Origin: Chelydra serpentina
Taxonomy: Eukaryota > Chordata > Testudines > Chelydridae
DNA: 64,000 nt
Assembly (NCBI GenBank): GCA_037349315.1
Contig: JBAIAC010000129.1
Span: 434,001-498,000, forward strand
Direction of reading: 5' to 3'
Positions 11,756 to 26,546 of the stretch are shown here, one piece after another. The notes below the pieces were generated by a model. The model ran no database searches, had not been told where the DNA came from, and saw only the letters and a list, made by a program, of their open reading frames with translations. The translations under genes and the position numbers were made by a program. How positions within the stretch are numbered: the first letter of the stretch is position 1; each line of letters starts with the position of its first letter.

Positions 11756-13030
11756 TTGCTGAGCTCTCGTCTGGGCCCAGTGTCGATGTGATGGGCAGGG
11801 GCACAGTTTGCCCTGTCCTGTCTCTGCATTTCCCCTCTCATTGCTGCTCACCAGCTTCCTCTGTGTCTTCTTGAGGCTCCCATCTCCTGTGAGATGCTGT
11901 CAGGGACCCACACACACACTGCTGTGACCTTCCCACCTCAAGGCAGGTGCTGGGAGGGGAAGGGAAGTGCAGAGACAGGACATGGCACCAAGGAGGGTTG
12001 GGTAAAGGTCTGTTACTTGGCATTTACCCAGCTGTGATGGGAGCGCTTCTTAACTGAAATGTTGGCCAGGTGCTCGGCCACGCCAGGGAAGCCACCGAGA
12101 AAGGGACAGGGCCAATGCATCACCACGCCTGTGAACGAGAGCAGAACCCGCCAGAACCCAGTATTCACTATGCACAGTCTGCATGAAAGCCAATCAAAGC
12201 ACTGCAGAGACACTTCCTTTGGTATGAATGAGCAGCGGGCCCTTACCCTGACCCCTAGATTGTCCCATGCTGCGGTTGCTCACGCCAAAGGCTTGGTGGC
12301 TCTTTGTATTTTACCTAGGTGAAGTATTCAAGCTCGTGGAGTTTTTTAAATCGTTTTAGTTTCTATTTTTTGAATTTCCCCTGTAGGCAGAGAGGCCTTG
12401 CAGGGAAGGCAGAACGTTTGTGGGCTTCTCCATGGCTTGTGTCACATCAATTCAGTCATATCCCAGAAGCAATAAAACTATCAAACTAGTCTCGGTTGGT
12501 CTCTTTATTCTGCTCCGTCTCCCTCTCCTAGAGGAAGTGTTGGGAGGAGGACTGGCCTGCTGTTTGCCTGTATCTCTCCATAGGCGTTTCCCCTGCATGT
12601 CCATTAACCCTTAAAGTCCTGCATGAAAAGGTAACTATATAGGACACCTGCGAGAAGAGTGCAGCTCGCTCCTGTACCTGCTATCCCGGATTCAGTCCCT
12701 GCATGTCACTGGCATCGCGTGGAGAGACCATGGGCGTTAGACTGTCCTCCGCCCTGGTGGTGCGTGGGGAAGACGGGCAGGATTTTAATTGCAGCCAGCA
12801 GCGAGGGTTTCACCTAGTGCTGTGGGACCCAGGCATGCTGGGTACCAAGGAGCAAGGGTTGGAAGAGCCAGCAGGAGAGCCGGCCTGGGAAGAACATTTC
12901 TAATCATCCTCGGCCGCGGTTGGTGCCAGGCAGAATCTGGGCTTGTTTCAGGGGCGTCCTTGCCATGGTAGTAGGCAGCAGGAGAATGAGATTGGTGAGG
13001 TCTGTACAGCCTGTGGTGCTGCTGGCAGGG
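11756..13030. other. Intergenic, nothing recognised
   Basis: No gene seen. An AATAAA at about 12468 has no supporting upstream coding sequence. The sequence is moderately AT-rich around 12310-12380. Confidence 0.45.
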
Positions 13031-13033
13031 CAT

Positions 13034-14888
<1,855 letters not shown>

Positions 14889-15318
14889 AGCAGAACGGTC
14901 AGACTGGGTCAGACCAATGGTCCATCAAGCCCAGTATCCTGTCTGCCGACGGGGGCCAATGCCAGATGCTTCGAAGGGAATGAATAGAACAGACCAGTCA
15001 AGTGATCCATCCCGTTAGCCACTCCCAGCTTCTGGCAGTCAGAGGCTTAGGGACACTTAGAGCATGGGGTTGCATCCCTGACTAATAGCCATTGATGGAC
15101 CGATCCTCCATGAACTCATCTAGTTCTTTTTTTAACCCAGTTATACTTTTGGCCTCCACAACATCCTCTGGCAATGAGTTCCACAGATTGACTGTACGTT
15201 GTGTGAAGAAATACTTCCTTATATTTGTTTTAAACCTGCCTATTAATTTGATTGGGTGACCCCTGGGGCTTGTGTTTATGTGAAGAGGTAAATAACACTT
15301 CCTTATTTACTTTCTCCA
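14889..15318 (-). mobile_element. CR1-type LINE 3' fragment
   Basis: Read on the minus strand, 15120-15240 encodes KYFFTQRTVNLWNSLPEDVV followed by EAKSITGLKKEL, the C-terminal tail of a CR1/L2-clade ORF2. It is followed by a 3' UTR ending in the GGTCCATCAAGCCCAGTATC-type text at 14921-14940. Only the 3' end is present, as expected for 5' truncation during target-primed reverse transcription. It is inactive. Confidence 0.75.
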
Positions 15319-18300
15319 AGCAGGAAGGGGAGTTCTCACGAAAACCTAAGAGACGGAACAAGGTACCTTATAATTAAACCAGTCTAAATCAGATTTTGTT
15401 TCCCTTCCTACAGTCAGTGCTGCACTGACATCCCTAGCTAAAGACATGGCAACACCTACAGAGGGAGACTCGAGTCCTGGGAATCCCACAGACCTGAGGA
15501 TGGACATACCACTCAGGACACACAGAGACACCTGCACATCTCCGAGACCTTCCGCTGAATCCACACGCTCAGTCTGAGCAGTATGGACCTGGATGGATGG
15601 TCTCTGACTCTGTCCCCCTCAGCTGCTGAAAATGCCTGGGTCTGGGGCTGCCTTCAGTTCAGACTCTTCTTTGGATCCTCAGGCACTCAGCAATAGTCAA
15701 GGACTTCAGTGCTGCTACTGTTGGCATATGTAACTGCCTCATGTGTAAGGCAGATGTCCAGACTAAGTGACTTTGGCATCATTCAGTATTCAGGAGGGAA
15801 ATGATCTGGGGAATCGATGGATGAAGTGGTGTCTGACTCCTTAGATAAAGAAAAAACGACTGGCTCCTGCCTAGCCCCACGGGGCGGGGGGGATAAAAGT
15901 TCCTGTTCCAAACCCAAGCAGTCTTTCTAAGGCTTCCAAATCAGCAGTTTAGCAAACTAAATGATTCCAGCTACTCCAGGGGAAGGTGGTCTAGAACCAG
16001 AGGTGGCCGCTCCAGAGGGTAACACATCCACTCGACTGTCTGGTCCTCCCTGACACCCAGCGTCTCCTCCAGGTTGCAGAGTGTTGGCCTCAAACCCCCT
16101 ACAACAAGTGGGTTCTGGAGATTGTCCAGAGAGAACGTGCCCTGGGTCTCCTCGGTTCTCCTCCCGGATGTCTCCGCTTAACGAGATCCCGAGGATGCTG
16201 AGGTTCAAGACAGAAACGTTGAAGTCCCCCCTGACAGCTATCAACAAAGGAGAGGGTCTGTTGTCAGCAGGCAGCCCATTCGTCCATCTCTATCCGTAAG
16301 TCTCACCGCAGTGCTCTCCATTTCCCGGCACGTCCAGTACAGGTCGTCACTCTTTGGCCTTGCCACGGCCCCCAGGGTAACTGCAGATGTATTCCTGGTC
16401 TTGGTGGCTGCAGGCCAGAAGGAAGGGGTCAGCTCTAGCCATTCCTCGACAACCGGTTGCTAAGAACACCAGCCAGAGGCCAAGTGGCACAAAGGGACAA
16501 CCTGGATCCTCAAGCACCACAGGTTTTTGTTTCCCCAAACTAGGAGAAGTGCCACCCACCACCCAGCAGGAGCTCCCCTCGGCGGTGTCGTCCCCTAGGC
16601 CAATACGAAGATGCCCCGGCTTCCACTCTTCTTTTGTGCACTGGTACAACCAAGCTACGCATTCCCTGAAGCTGGTTTTCGCTACCACCCCTGAACCTGC
16701 TCATTCAAACAACGTGTCCTCCTCCGTTACCCTGTCAGTCCCTCCTGGTCATACGAGGGGCTGTGTCCCTGTGCCATCTCGTGGGAACACGCGTACGTGG
16801 TTACTGGAGAGCCCTGTGGGTTCATGTACCAACCTCTCCACTCAGGACGGGGCTGACCTGGTTAGCTGACACCTGGTGTATTACTGTCCTGCCAAGGCCG
16901 GCTTTGGGCCTAACGCTTAGTTGTGCCCAGGGCTCCAGCAAGGCCTACGGGGGAAATCCACACAGCCTCACGGGGGTTAGCTCTCAAGAGACAGAACAAA
17001 TTAACTTCTTTGGCCAGGACAGTGAGCAGCCTCTGGGACACTTCAGCCCAGCCCCGATGTCCCTGCTGGGACGTTTGTATCACGTGGATGGTGCAGTGGG
17101 CTCGAGCACACATGAAACCGCTCCACTCCGTTCTGCGGTTCCTGTCTCCTCCCGCCAGGAGAGTCCAGCTCCCCCAGAGTCCCCTAATGCAGAACTCATC
17201 TGTAGCCGAGCTGGACAGACCCCTGCTTGCACTGCGGCCAGTCGTGAGGGAGAGGTAGCTCACGTGCAGATGGTGAAGTCAACACTGGGAGTTTGGACAG
17301 CGCAGGGGATGCAAACACAGTATAAACCGGTTAGAGCTCCAGGCAATTCCCTAGAGACTCAGCCCCCTATGCATGGGTGAACAGCTCCCTGGTCCTGATC
17401 ATGACAGACAGTGGCCAGTGCCAACGAAGGAGGTGGGGCGAGGTCCTCATCCCTGCAGAGGGAAGCCCGTTGGCTGATGTCCTGGGCAGAACAAACCCTC
17501 CCGTCTCTGCGAGTGCTACGTGTTCAAGGAAAGATGAACACTGGCCGAAGACAGAGTTGAGTCTCAAACCAGAAATGTTTCAGTTCCCAGTGAGGAAATT
17601 CAGGGTCCCGCTGAGACCTGTTCACAGCACGCACCTCAAGCGCCTTCCTGCCCACTGTCCCTCCCAAAAGAGGGACCCACCGTCATCCGTTCAGACCTCC
17701 TCCAAATTTCACAAGCTGGACAAGTCAGGCATCCCTGGATGCTGCCGTCAGTAGAGAATGCTCTGCACTGTGGGCTCCCAGTAGCAGAGGAGGAACCGAA
17801 AACCCTGGATATATTTCCTCATGACGCCTCCTTGAGGTCTCACCACATAAAACCCTGTTGGGTAGCAGGTCTGTGGACTTTGTAGACACAAGAAAATAGG
17901 ACAATTTTATTTGGCTTACTGAAAATTTCCTTTCTCTGAGTTGGAAGGCCCACAGCCCTCCCCCCCCCCCCCCCCCCCCCCGCCTCCCGTCGCCTTTGGA
18001 GACTGTCCTGAGCCGTAGGATAAAGAGTTCTGTTTGGCTCAGGAAGTTCTGCTCTGCAGTAGGAATTGGTTACTGCAACACATGGAAGTTCAGTAACAAG
18101 AGTGACGAAGTCAGGCCGGATTGCTGCAAGAGGTCTTGGGAGGCTGATAGGTTAGCCCCAGATTGTTAAAGGCCCCGTTTCCTACCCACTGAGAAGGGGT
18201 TACCGCAGGTCAATCAGGGACAGCTGATTCCAATTAAGGGCTGCCTGAGACCTTTTAAAAACCCTCCTCTGAGCAGAGAAGGTGGGAGGAGAGAGAGACA

Positions 18301-19007
18301 AGCTGCTGCCAGGCTAGAGACAAGTTGTTCCAGGGTGAGAGGCTGCTTGGGGAAGGGCTTACACCCGGGGCAACCAACAGGGCAACACCCTCCCCCAGTA
18401 AGCAGGCTGCAAAAGTACCCTCCGCCCGGGGTTTTTGTTTGAGGCTGTTTCCTTTTTCTTTGGTGGAGGATCACGCCTTAGGCCAACCCTCAGGCCTCCC
18501 CTGAAAATATGACCAAGGGAGCACAGAAGGGAGAAGGCAAAACCCTGCCCAGCGTGGGGCTGATTACCCCATGGCCAGAGGGGGAGGTGCTAAGTCTGGC
18601 GAGACGAAGGAGGTGCCTTGCCCCACAAGCTTCAGGCCACGGGGCTGTTGTCTGTTGCTCCAGACGCTGTCTCAAGTGTTGGCTCGTCAGTGTCGCTGGT
18701 GATGCCTTCCCCAGTCAGCGACTGGCGGGTCTGGTTCTGCTTTCTTAGCTGTCGCCAGGCTGAGAGGCCGCGTTCCGTGTGTCAGACTCAGTTTTTCTGG
18801 ACTCCCTCTGAGCTGGTGTCCGGTTTCCATGACACTTTGCGTATCGATAAATCTGGGTATAAGCAAGAGCGCAAACGTCAACCTGCGCAGCCTTTTGGCT
18901 AGTTCTTTTCTTGGTTCTCCATATTTCGTTTCTACTGATGGAAACCACCAGTGACTAGAACCACTCCCCATCAGTTCCTCAGGGCCCCCAACGACAGCCA
19001 GCCTCAT
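15319..19007. other. Intergenic, mostly unrecognised; poly(C) tract at 17957-17982
   Basis: A 26-base C run interrupts the sequence at about 17957-17982. The stretch at 18150-18480 looks like part of a dispersed repeat (perhaps an LTR) but I could not define ends. No conserved coding segment was recognised. Confidence 0.4.
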
Positions 19008-19015
19008 GGGCTCAC

Positions 19016-19138
19016 TAGGGTGACCAGACGGCAAGTGTAAAAAATCGGGACATGGGTGGAGGGTAATAGGAACCTATATAAGAAAAAGCCCCAGAAATCG
19101 GGACTGTCCCTATAAAATGGGGACATCTGGTCACCCTA
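19016..19138. mobile_element. Short inverted-repeat DNA element (123 bp MITE)
   Basis: The ends are TAGGGTGACCAGA at 19016-19028 and TCTGGTCACCCTA at 19126-19138, exact inverted repeats. The sequence is partly self-complementary: AATCGGGACA near the left and CGGGACTGTCCC on the right. The flanks GGGCTCAC (19008-19015) and CGGCTCAC (19139-19146) match at 7 of 8 bases, suggesting an 8-bp hAT-type duplication; a TA duplication within the ends is the alternative. It has no coding capacity. Confidence 0.85.
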
Positions 19139-19484
19139 CGGCTCACAGACCGTCATGAACTTTTACTTACGGTCGCTCAAGTGCTCATCCCGCCCGGCAA
19201 AGGGCTGGGAATTGAGGTGACCAGGTTAGCTGAGATGCACATCGCCAGCAGCCCCAGCTCCCACACGCTCTGACCCTGCGACTCCCCGGGTCACGCACTC
19301 CTAGCACCGAGCCTGGGAGTCCTGCTCACGCACGTCCCCTGAGCTCCCGCTTCAGCCTGACAAAGACAGCCTCCGGATAGCCATGCCTGTGAGGTCACCA
19401 TTCACAGGGGGTTATTTGTCCAAGAGAGCACACCATTGACTGGAGGTTTTGCCGGCCGGCAGGGCCAGCTGTTGGCTCCATTGA

Positions 19485-19560
19485 AGCCCAGAAACACTAA
19501 GGGACTTGCCCAAGGTCACACAGGGTCTGTGGCAGAGCAAGGTCTCCCAAGTCCTCGTCT
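19485..19560 (+). repeat. MIR-like CORE-SINE fragment
   Basis: The text GGGACTTGCCCAAGGTCACA at 19501-19520, followed by 'gtctgtggcagagcaag', matches the conserved part of MIR-type SINEs, which are also found in reptiles. Only a short piece is recognisable. Confidence 0.5.
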
Positions 19561-22500
19561 CGTGCCTGGCCTGGTGCCACGTCCATCCTTCGCCCTCCTA
19601 AAGTGAACAGCAAATGCTCTGGTCCCTCTGGGGTGACTCCTGCTGCCTTTGTGATGCAGCGTCGGGTTTGGGGAGCGAGGGCGCGGCTTGGCCGTGAATT
19701 CAAATTGGCGTCACTGTAACCGTGGCTTAATTCTCGCTCCTCTGGCAGGAAAAGTGAGAGCTGGTCTAATGCCGAACACGTCACTTGCTGAAATAAGGCC
19801 CCAGGAGAACAGCTGCCAGCATGGCCGGGGGCCAGAGAACCACGAAGGGTCGTGCTACTTGTGATGGGGTCTTCACCCCACACCAGCCTAGAAGGGGTTA
19901 ATGAGTCTGGGAAGGGGCCAGTTGGCGGAGGGGAGTTAGGTGGCCTGAGTGATGATGGAGCCCAGTGGAGGAGGAGCAGGCGGGGCTGGGCTAGAGCCGG
20001 CGGGCTGGCAGCAGGAAGGGGCTGCAGCCAGGATGCCTGTGGTCACTCTCCAGCCGAAGGGAGGGAAGGAGGGAAAGCGGGGAGAGGAGCAGCGTCAGGT
20101 CCTGGCCCGGAGGGAGGGGCATGTCCAGAGGAGCTGGAGAAAGAGCCTGACGGCGGTAAGGCAGGAGCAGCTCAGGGTAGCAAGGTTTGGGACGGTGCAG
20201 CCCTTGGCTGCTGGTTGTGGGGTCTGTGGGCTGGGCCCCAGAGCAAGGGGTGGGCCCACATTCCCCTAGCAGCCACGGGGGGGGGGGGGGGGGGGGGGCA
20301 AAGACCAGGCAGTGGAGCAGAAGGCTGCCTAGGACAGTTGTCCAGTGGGACTTTGCTACCCCAGAAGGAAACCAGAGGACCTGGCCCTCGGGCCAAGCCA
20401 CAAAGACAGAGCACCGAGGCATGGAGAGCGGCGGCAGGGCTCACCACGCCTGGCAGAGGAGGGCGTTGGGCCCGCGGGGAGCTAATCCCCAGAGCAGCCA
20501 GGAGGTGGTGAGTGGAGCTTGTGACGCGATCGGGGTAACCTGCTCCAAGGTCTCCCAGAGGCCGAGTCTAGGGGCCAGCTGTCCTACATGTGCCTCGTTT
20601 GACTCCCCGTGGGGGTGGCTGCGGCGGTCCCAGCTGCCCCGTGGCGCTGCGCTCTCTGTACCTTGGCTGTTCTGCCAGGTGCCAAGCTCAGATCCAGCAC
20701 ACAGACCCCCGCCGGCAGCTCGGGCTGGCCCTCCGCTGCCTCCCGGAGGTGGGTGCTTGGCACCCTTCGTGCAGGAATCGCCTGCGAGCCAAGACAGCCG
20801 TGGAGAGATGCGCGTGGGGTGGTGCAGCCGCCCGGTGAAGGCCTGGAGGGAGCCAGGACCCAGGCGGGCTCGGAACTGGCTTTGGCCCCTGTGGTCTCGG
20901 GCTGGAGGCAGCGTGCAGGGGAGCTCTGTGGTTTTCCCTGGTGCCTTGCCCCGGTCTGGTTTGAGGATGGGCTGGGTTGGCGCCTGCCCTGGCCTATGGG
21001 AACAGGGTGGCTGCAGCCTGAAGTGGGTGGCGCTTGGAGCCCGGCTCCCCTGCTCTGAGGCAGCTGCGTTGGAATGCAAATCCGGACAAGAATTTCTGCT
21101 GACGGGGCCCCTGGGCGGAGCTGCTGCCCGTTCCCAGGGCCTCGCCCATGGAGCCCGGACCGCGCGCATTACCTCCACCTGGCTGGCGGTGCCCCGGACT
21201 CTCACACCGGCTCCCTCCATACACCGCTGGGCTCCTGCTGGAGACTGGGCGCCTTGTGTCTCAGCCCAGCACCCCAGCCAGGACGGGCCCTAGGCCAGGC
21301 GCTGCACGGAGCCCAGCCCTGCCCCCAAGGAACCCCCAGGGGTGGGCGGCTTGCAAGGAGACCTTCCCCCAGTGCCCTGCCAAGGGCTCCCGTCTGTGTC
21401 CTTTCGCCAGCCCCTTGGTTTCTCTGCGAGGATCAGTTGTGTTCCCTGGTGCCCCTGGAAAGCGTCAGAGCCATTTTCCTTCCCCCGTCCCATTGCTCAC
21501 CCCAGAAACCCGCCCACCCCCCCCAGCGTTTAACCCCTCGTGCGTCTGTGTGCACCCAGGCCAGGCAGCTGTCTCAGGACTGACCAATCACAGCCAGCGG
21601 CTGCGCAAGGCACCTGCCCTGGATTCGAACCACCAGGTTTGTCCGAGAGCTAGAAACCCCCAGCCCAGGGGCGAGCACGCTCCAGGCTGCTCTGCTGTAG
21701 GTTTCACTGTCTCCAGGCCCGGGCCTCTCCCCTTCCCTGGTGAGACTCTGGCCCAGCCTCGCAGAGCTCCTGGGGCGCGTGGCCACGTCCCAGCCCCTGT
21801 GCTTGGAGTGACCCTAGGGGCCGTGTGCCCAGCCCAGCGCTGCGGCGGGAGCCCTGCGGGCCTGAGCCCTGGCACTGTGACTCATACGGGACAATATACT
21901 GCCAAGAGCCCCTGCAGCCCCGTTCAGTGGCCAGGGCTGGGTCGGACAGGCTGGGCCCCAGCCATGCAGGGGGCAGTGGTGGCAGGAGCAGCAGCCAGGC
22001 TGGAGGTGGGGCCAGGCCGCAGCCCCTCGGGATTACGACACCCCTGTATTCTCTGAGTAGCCCCAAATCCCACTCTTCGGGGGCTGGTGCTCCGCTGCCA
22101 CCTGTCTGTTTCCCAAGGGCAGCGATTACTGGGGTCCCCCTGTCCCGCCCCCCCATTGCACCCCGCTGAGCAGGGCCGGGCCTGTCCCATGGGCACGGCG
22201 CTAACCCCCACCGAGGGCCCCAGCAGAGCTCCGAGCCGCAGCCCGGGCTGGCGCTGCCCCACACTCCAGTTCTAGCATCCCAACCACAGAGAGTCCCGTG
22301 GGTGTGCTTTGCAGCTCCTCTGCTCTGCTTCCCCCCAGGGACCCGCCTGACTCCGGCTGAGGAGCCGAGTCTCTGGCCAAAGCCGGCGGGTTTTGCGGCG
22401 CAGCGCCGTGGCCGGGACGTTTCCCCAGCACCAGGCACCATTACGGCAGGTCAGAGTCTGCCACCCCGCAGGCCAGGAGCAGGACAAGGAAGGGGCACCT

Positions 22501-22850
22501 GGGGCATTATTAACAGGCTCCTTCGCTGCGGCCGGGCTGAACAGCCCTGGGCTGGGATTCCAGGCCTGTGCCCTGGACTTGCGTCCAGCCCTCAGCAGGG
22601 GACGGGCCTGGAGCCGTTCATCTTTGTTTCCACTCACCAAGGCCCAGCATTTTCCAGCCACCCCCAGCTGCTTCCCGGTCAGAGTCCCCAGGCCTCTACT
22701 CTGCCTTCCCCGGGGAACGGCACAGCTGTGACTGACGCTGGGTGCAGGAGGAATCTGGGTGTCCAGACTGGGGGCGGGAGGCCCTGTTCCCACCTGCTCC
22801 GGTGGCTCACATGGGCGAGTTAGTGCAGGGGGAGACGCACAATGCTGCCT
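19561..22850. other. GC-rich intergenic DNA, no gene recognised; poly(G) at 20278-20298
   Basis: Contains long chance frames on both strands (up to 368 codons at 20187-21293 on +). They overlap on opposite strands, are dominated by G, A, P, R and S, and include a poly-glycine run from the homopolymer, so I do not call them genes. The segment from about 19860 may be part of an LTR-type repeat, but no ends were found. Confidence 0.45.
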
Positions 22851-24540
22851 CATAGAATCATAGAATCTCAGGGTTGGAAGGGACCTCAGGAGGTTCTAGT
22901 CCAACCCCCTGCTCAAAGCAGGACCAACCCCAACTAGATCATCCCAGCCAGGGCTTTGTCAAGCCTGACCTTAAAAACCTCTAAGGAAGGAGATTCCACC
23001 ACCTCCCTAGGTAACCCATTCCAGTGCTTCACCACCCTACTAGTGAAAAAGTTTTTCCTAATATGCAACCTAAACCTCCCCCTCTGCAACTTGAGACCAT
23101 TACTCCTTGTTCGGTCATCTTCTACCACTGAGAACAGTCTAGATCCATCCTCTTTGGAACCCCCTTTCAGGTAGTTGAAAGCAGCTATCAAATCCCTCCC
23201 TCATTCTTCTCTTCTGCAGGCTAAACAATCCCAGTTCCCTCAGCCTCTCCTCATAAGTCATGTGCTCCAGCCCCCTAATCATTTTTGTTGCCCTCCGCTG
23301 GACTCTTTCCAATTTATCCACATCCTCCTTGTATTGTGGGGCCCAAAACTGGACACAGAATAATCACGTCCCTCGATCTGCTGGAAATGCCCCTACTTAT
23401 ACAACCCAAAATGCCGTTGGCCTTCTTGGTAACAAGGGCACATTGTTGACTCATATTCAGCTTTTCGTCCACTGTAACCCCTAGGTCCTTTTCTGCAGAA
23501 CTGCTGCCCAGCCATTCGGTCCCTAGTCTGTAGCAGTGCATGGGATTCTTCCGTCCTAAGTGCAGGACTCTGCACTTGTCCTTGTTGAACCTCATCATAT
23601 TTCTTTTGGCCCAATCCTCTAATTTGTCTAGGTCCCTCTGTATCCTGTCCCTACCCTCCAGCATATCAACCACTCCTCCCAGTTTAGTGTCAGCTGCAAA
23701 CTTGCTAAGGGTGCAGTCCACACTTCCTCCAGATCGCTGATGAAGATATTGAACAAAACCGGCCCCAGCACCAAGCCTTGGGGCACTCCACTTGATACCA
23801 GCTTCCAACTAGACATGGAGCCATTGATCACTACCCGTGAGCACGACCATCCAGCCAGTTTTCTATCCACCTTACCATCCATTCATCCAGCCCATACTTC
23901 TTTAACTTGCTGGCAAGAATACTGTGGGAGACTGTATCAAAAGCTTTGCTAAAGTCAAGAAATAGCACATCCACTGCTTTCCCCTCATCCACAGAGCCAG
24001 TTATCTCATCATAGAAGGCAATTAGGTTAGTCAGGCATGACTTGCCCTTGGTGAATCCATGCTGACTGTTCCTGATCACTTTCCCCTCCTTTAAGTGGTT
24101 CAGAATTGATTCCTTGAGGACCTGTTCCATGATTTTTCCAGGGACTGAGGTGAGACTGACTGGCCTGTAGTTCCCCGGATCTTCCTTCTTCCCTTTTTTA
24201 AAGATGGGCACTACATTAGCTTTTTTCCAGTCATCCGGGACCTCCCCCGATTGCCATGATTTGTCAAAGATAATGGCCAATGGCTCTGCAATCACATCGG
24301 CCAACTCCTTTAGCACCCTCGGATGCAGTGCATCCGGCCCCATGGACTTGTGTTCGTCCAGCTTTTCTAAATAATCCCGAACTACTTCTTTCTCCACAGA
24401 GGGCTGGTCACCTCCTCCCCATACCGTGCCGCAGAGTGCCGCCGCCTGGGAGCTGACCTTGTCTGTGAAGACAGAGGCAAAAAAAGCATTGAGTACACTA
24501 GCTTTCTCCACATCCTCTGTCCTCTCTCTCCTGCGGCCCC
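22851..24540 (-). mobile_element. CR1 LINE, 5'-truncated and broken reverse transcriptase
   Basis: On the minus strand, from 24540 down to 22934, the pieces of a CR1 ORF2 follow in order. [12 protein letters not shown] is near the truncated start; then [34 protein letters not shown] and [14 protein letters not shown] of the reverse transcriptase; then [18 protein letters not shown]; then [12 protein letters not shown]; then the thumb and C-terminal [20 protein letters not shown]. The frame changes near 23830-23880, 23320 and 23190. The 3' end is two copies of the CR1-specific ATTCTATG octamer, read on the minus strand at 22851-22868. The endonuclease half is absent. The catalytic FADD box reads FAAD. 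The element is dead. Confidence 0.92.
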
Positions 24541-26546
24541 AGGCGCAGACTCTAGTGGGGCTGGCGAGTGGGTTCTCGGGTCCCCGGCCACCAGCCACGT
24601 GGGAGCAAAGCCAGCAGGAAGCCAGGGCAGTTGGCAGAAAGCCGCTGTGCTCTGGCGTGACTCACGCTGCTCAGTACATGGGCCTCTGGCCACATTCCCG
24701 TTACAGAGCTACCGGGGGAAGGGGGGGCCTGTCTTGCTGGGAGGAGAGTCTGGCTCCAACCATCTTGGCCAGACTCACATGGAAATACGCCCCCCCCCCC
24801 CCCGAGCTCGCAGAGGCCATGGGCAGCTCCCAGTGAGGCTGGAACTACCAGCCAGCCCCTCCCCACACCCTACCAGAGCATCTTCCCTGGGGCCCAAGCC
24901 CAGCCCTGGCACGCTACCAGAGGGCCCCAGCCCCCCGTCTCCCAGAGCGGCTCACCAGTGCTCTAGAGCCAGGCGGGTCCCTCGGTGCTAGGAGAGGGCA
25001 CTCCCTGGGGCTGCGTCAGTGCGGCTGCAGCAAACAGGTCATTTCCGGGCAGGTGGGGTCCAAGGCAGTGCAGCCTCCAGCCGGCTGGGGGCAGGGAGAG
25101 GGGGGCCCAGCCTCGCCGAGAGGGTGGGCAGGAAGGGTGGCAGCTCAGGAGCGAGCCCACCAGGCAGGGAAACGATTGGCCCCACCTGCCCTTTGGGATT
25201 TCCATGCGAGGAACGCGCTCCCCAACCATGTCCCCAAAGCGCCCGCAGGCTCCCAGCGCTGCAGCCAGGCCTGGTGGAGTCAGCAGGGACCAGGAGCCGT
25301 GCCCAGGGCGCTGTTACGGGAACGACACCCAAGGGCGTCGGAGGGGCTGCAGCGCCAGGCCCTGGCTGCGAGGGGCTCCGGGACCCCCGGGTTGGCTCCG
25401 TGGGAACGGAGAGGCAGCATGAGCGGGGAGCGGGATCTGTTAGAAACCAGCCAAGCCTGCTCTGATCACTGTCAGCGCTGGCGACTGCAGCGAGGCCCCC
25501 GGCACGAGCTCCGGAGGGTCACTATCGCCCTGGTCACTGTGTCCACCATCGTGCAGGGCTGAGCTGGGCTAGTCCAGCAGCGCAGGCCCCCGCAGGGGGA
25601 TGGGGCTCCGAGGGGCCAGGCCAGGCCGGCTCAGTGCACGCCGGGGCAGAGCAAGGGGGACGCGGGGACGCGGCTGAACCTCAGGGCTCACAGGCTAATC
25701 CTGCTGCTGCATTAGGCAAATGGGTTCCGCGCCGAACATGCCGCTGGCTGCGCTGCAGTGTGAGTGGAGCCAGGCCGCAGGCCAGCGGCGTTCGCGCGGC
25801 AGGCGGGGGGGGCCCGGACCCAGACCCAGACCCAGACTGGCCACGCTCAGGCCAGCGTGCAGCAGCCCGAATGGCTCCGGCGCGACCGGCCCGGCCTGAT
25901 ACGTAAACCCGCGGTGTTCCCTGCACTGCGTGAGCGGCCCAGGCCGAGCACGGGCCTGTTGGAAGCGCTGGTTGCGGCGAAGGGGGCCCAGCCCCAGCGG
26001 CAGAGCGAAGGGGGGTCCCTGCCGAGGGCCGTGCTGCGGAGACGCAGGGCCGCGGAAAAGCCCAGAACAGCCTCGCGCTTTGGCCCCGCCGAGGAGAGAC
26101 CGGCCGCAAAGGGATTAAGCACAAAGGTGCCCGAGAGGTGAAGCGACTATTTCCGTGGGCTCAGCGGTGCGAGCGGATTACGCCGGGTGGTTTATTCGGG
26201 GTCCGGGGGTGGGGGTAAGGGTGCAGGCAGAGGGGTCGGTGGGAGGGCTGGGGGCACAGAGGTTCGGCAGTAACGAAGTGAGAGGCGCTAGGCACTGAGG
26301 ACTCAAAGGGGCGTTTGGCAGCTGTGTCCCCGGGCGCTGCTGTGGGCTCACGCCCACTGCTGGGGTGGGGGCTGGGTGGGTCAGCACCACCCACAGGAAC
26401 AAAACCTGAGACCACGTGAAGGGCCATCGTGTGGCCATACGAGGGCCCCTCGGGCTGGAGAGGCTGAGCTGGGCCAGCCCTGGCGTGGCCCAAAGGGCCG
26501 TGGTGGCTATGGGGCTCCTGGGGCCCAGACGTTCCCAGAGCGTCTG
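24541..26546. other. GC-rich intergenic DNA, no gene recognised
   Basis: High-GC sequence with a poly(C) at about 24788-24801 and a short (CCCAGA)n run at about 25819-25838. Open frames occur on both strands without recognisable domains. Confidence 0.45.

Noticed and set aside
12463..12475. AATAAA at about 12468 as a gene's poly(A) signal
   Set aside because: No coding sequence or exon with splice support precedes it within several kilobases.
20187..21293. 368-codon + frame
   Set aside because: GC-rich frame with a poly-glycine run and a 259-codon frame opposite; no recognisable domain.
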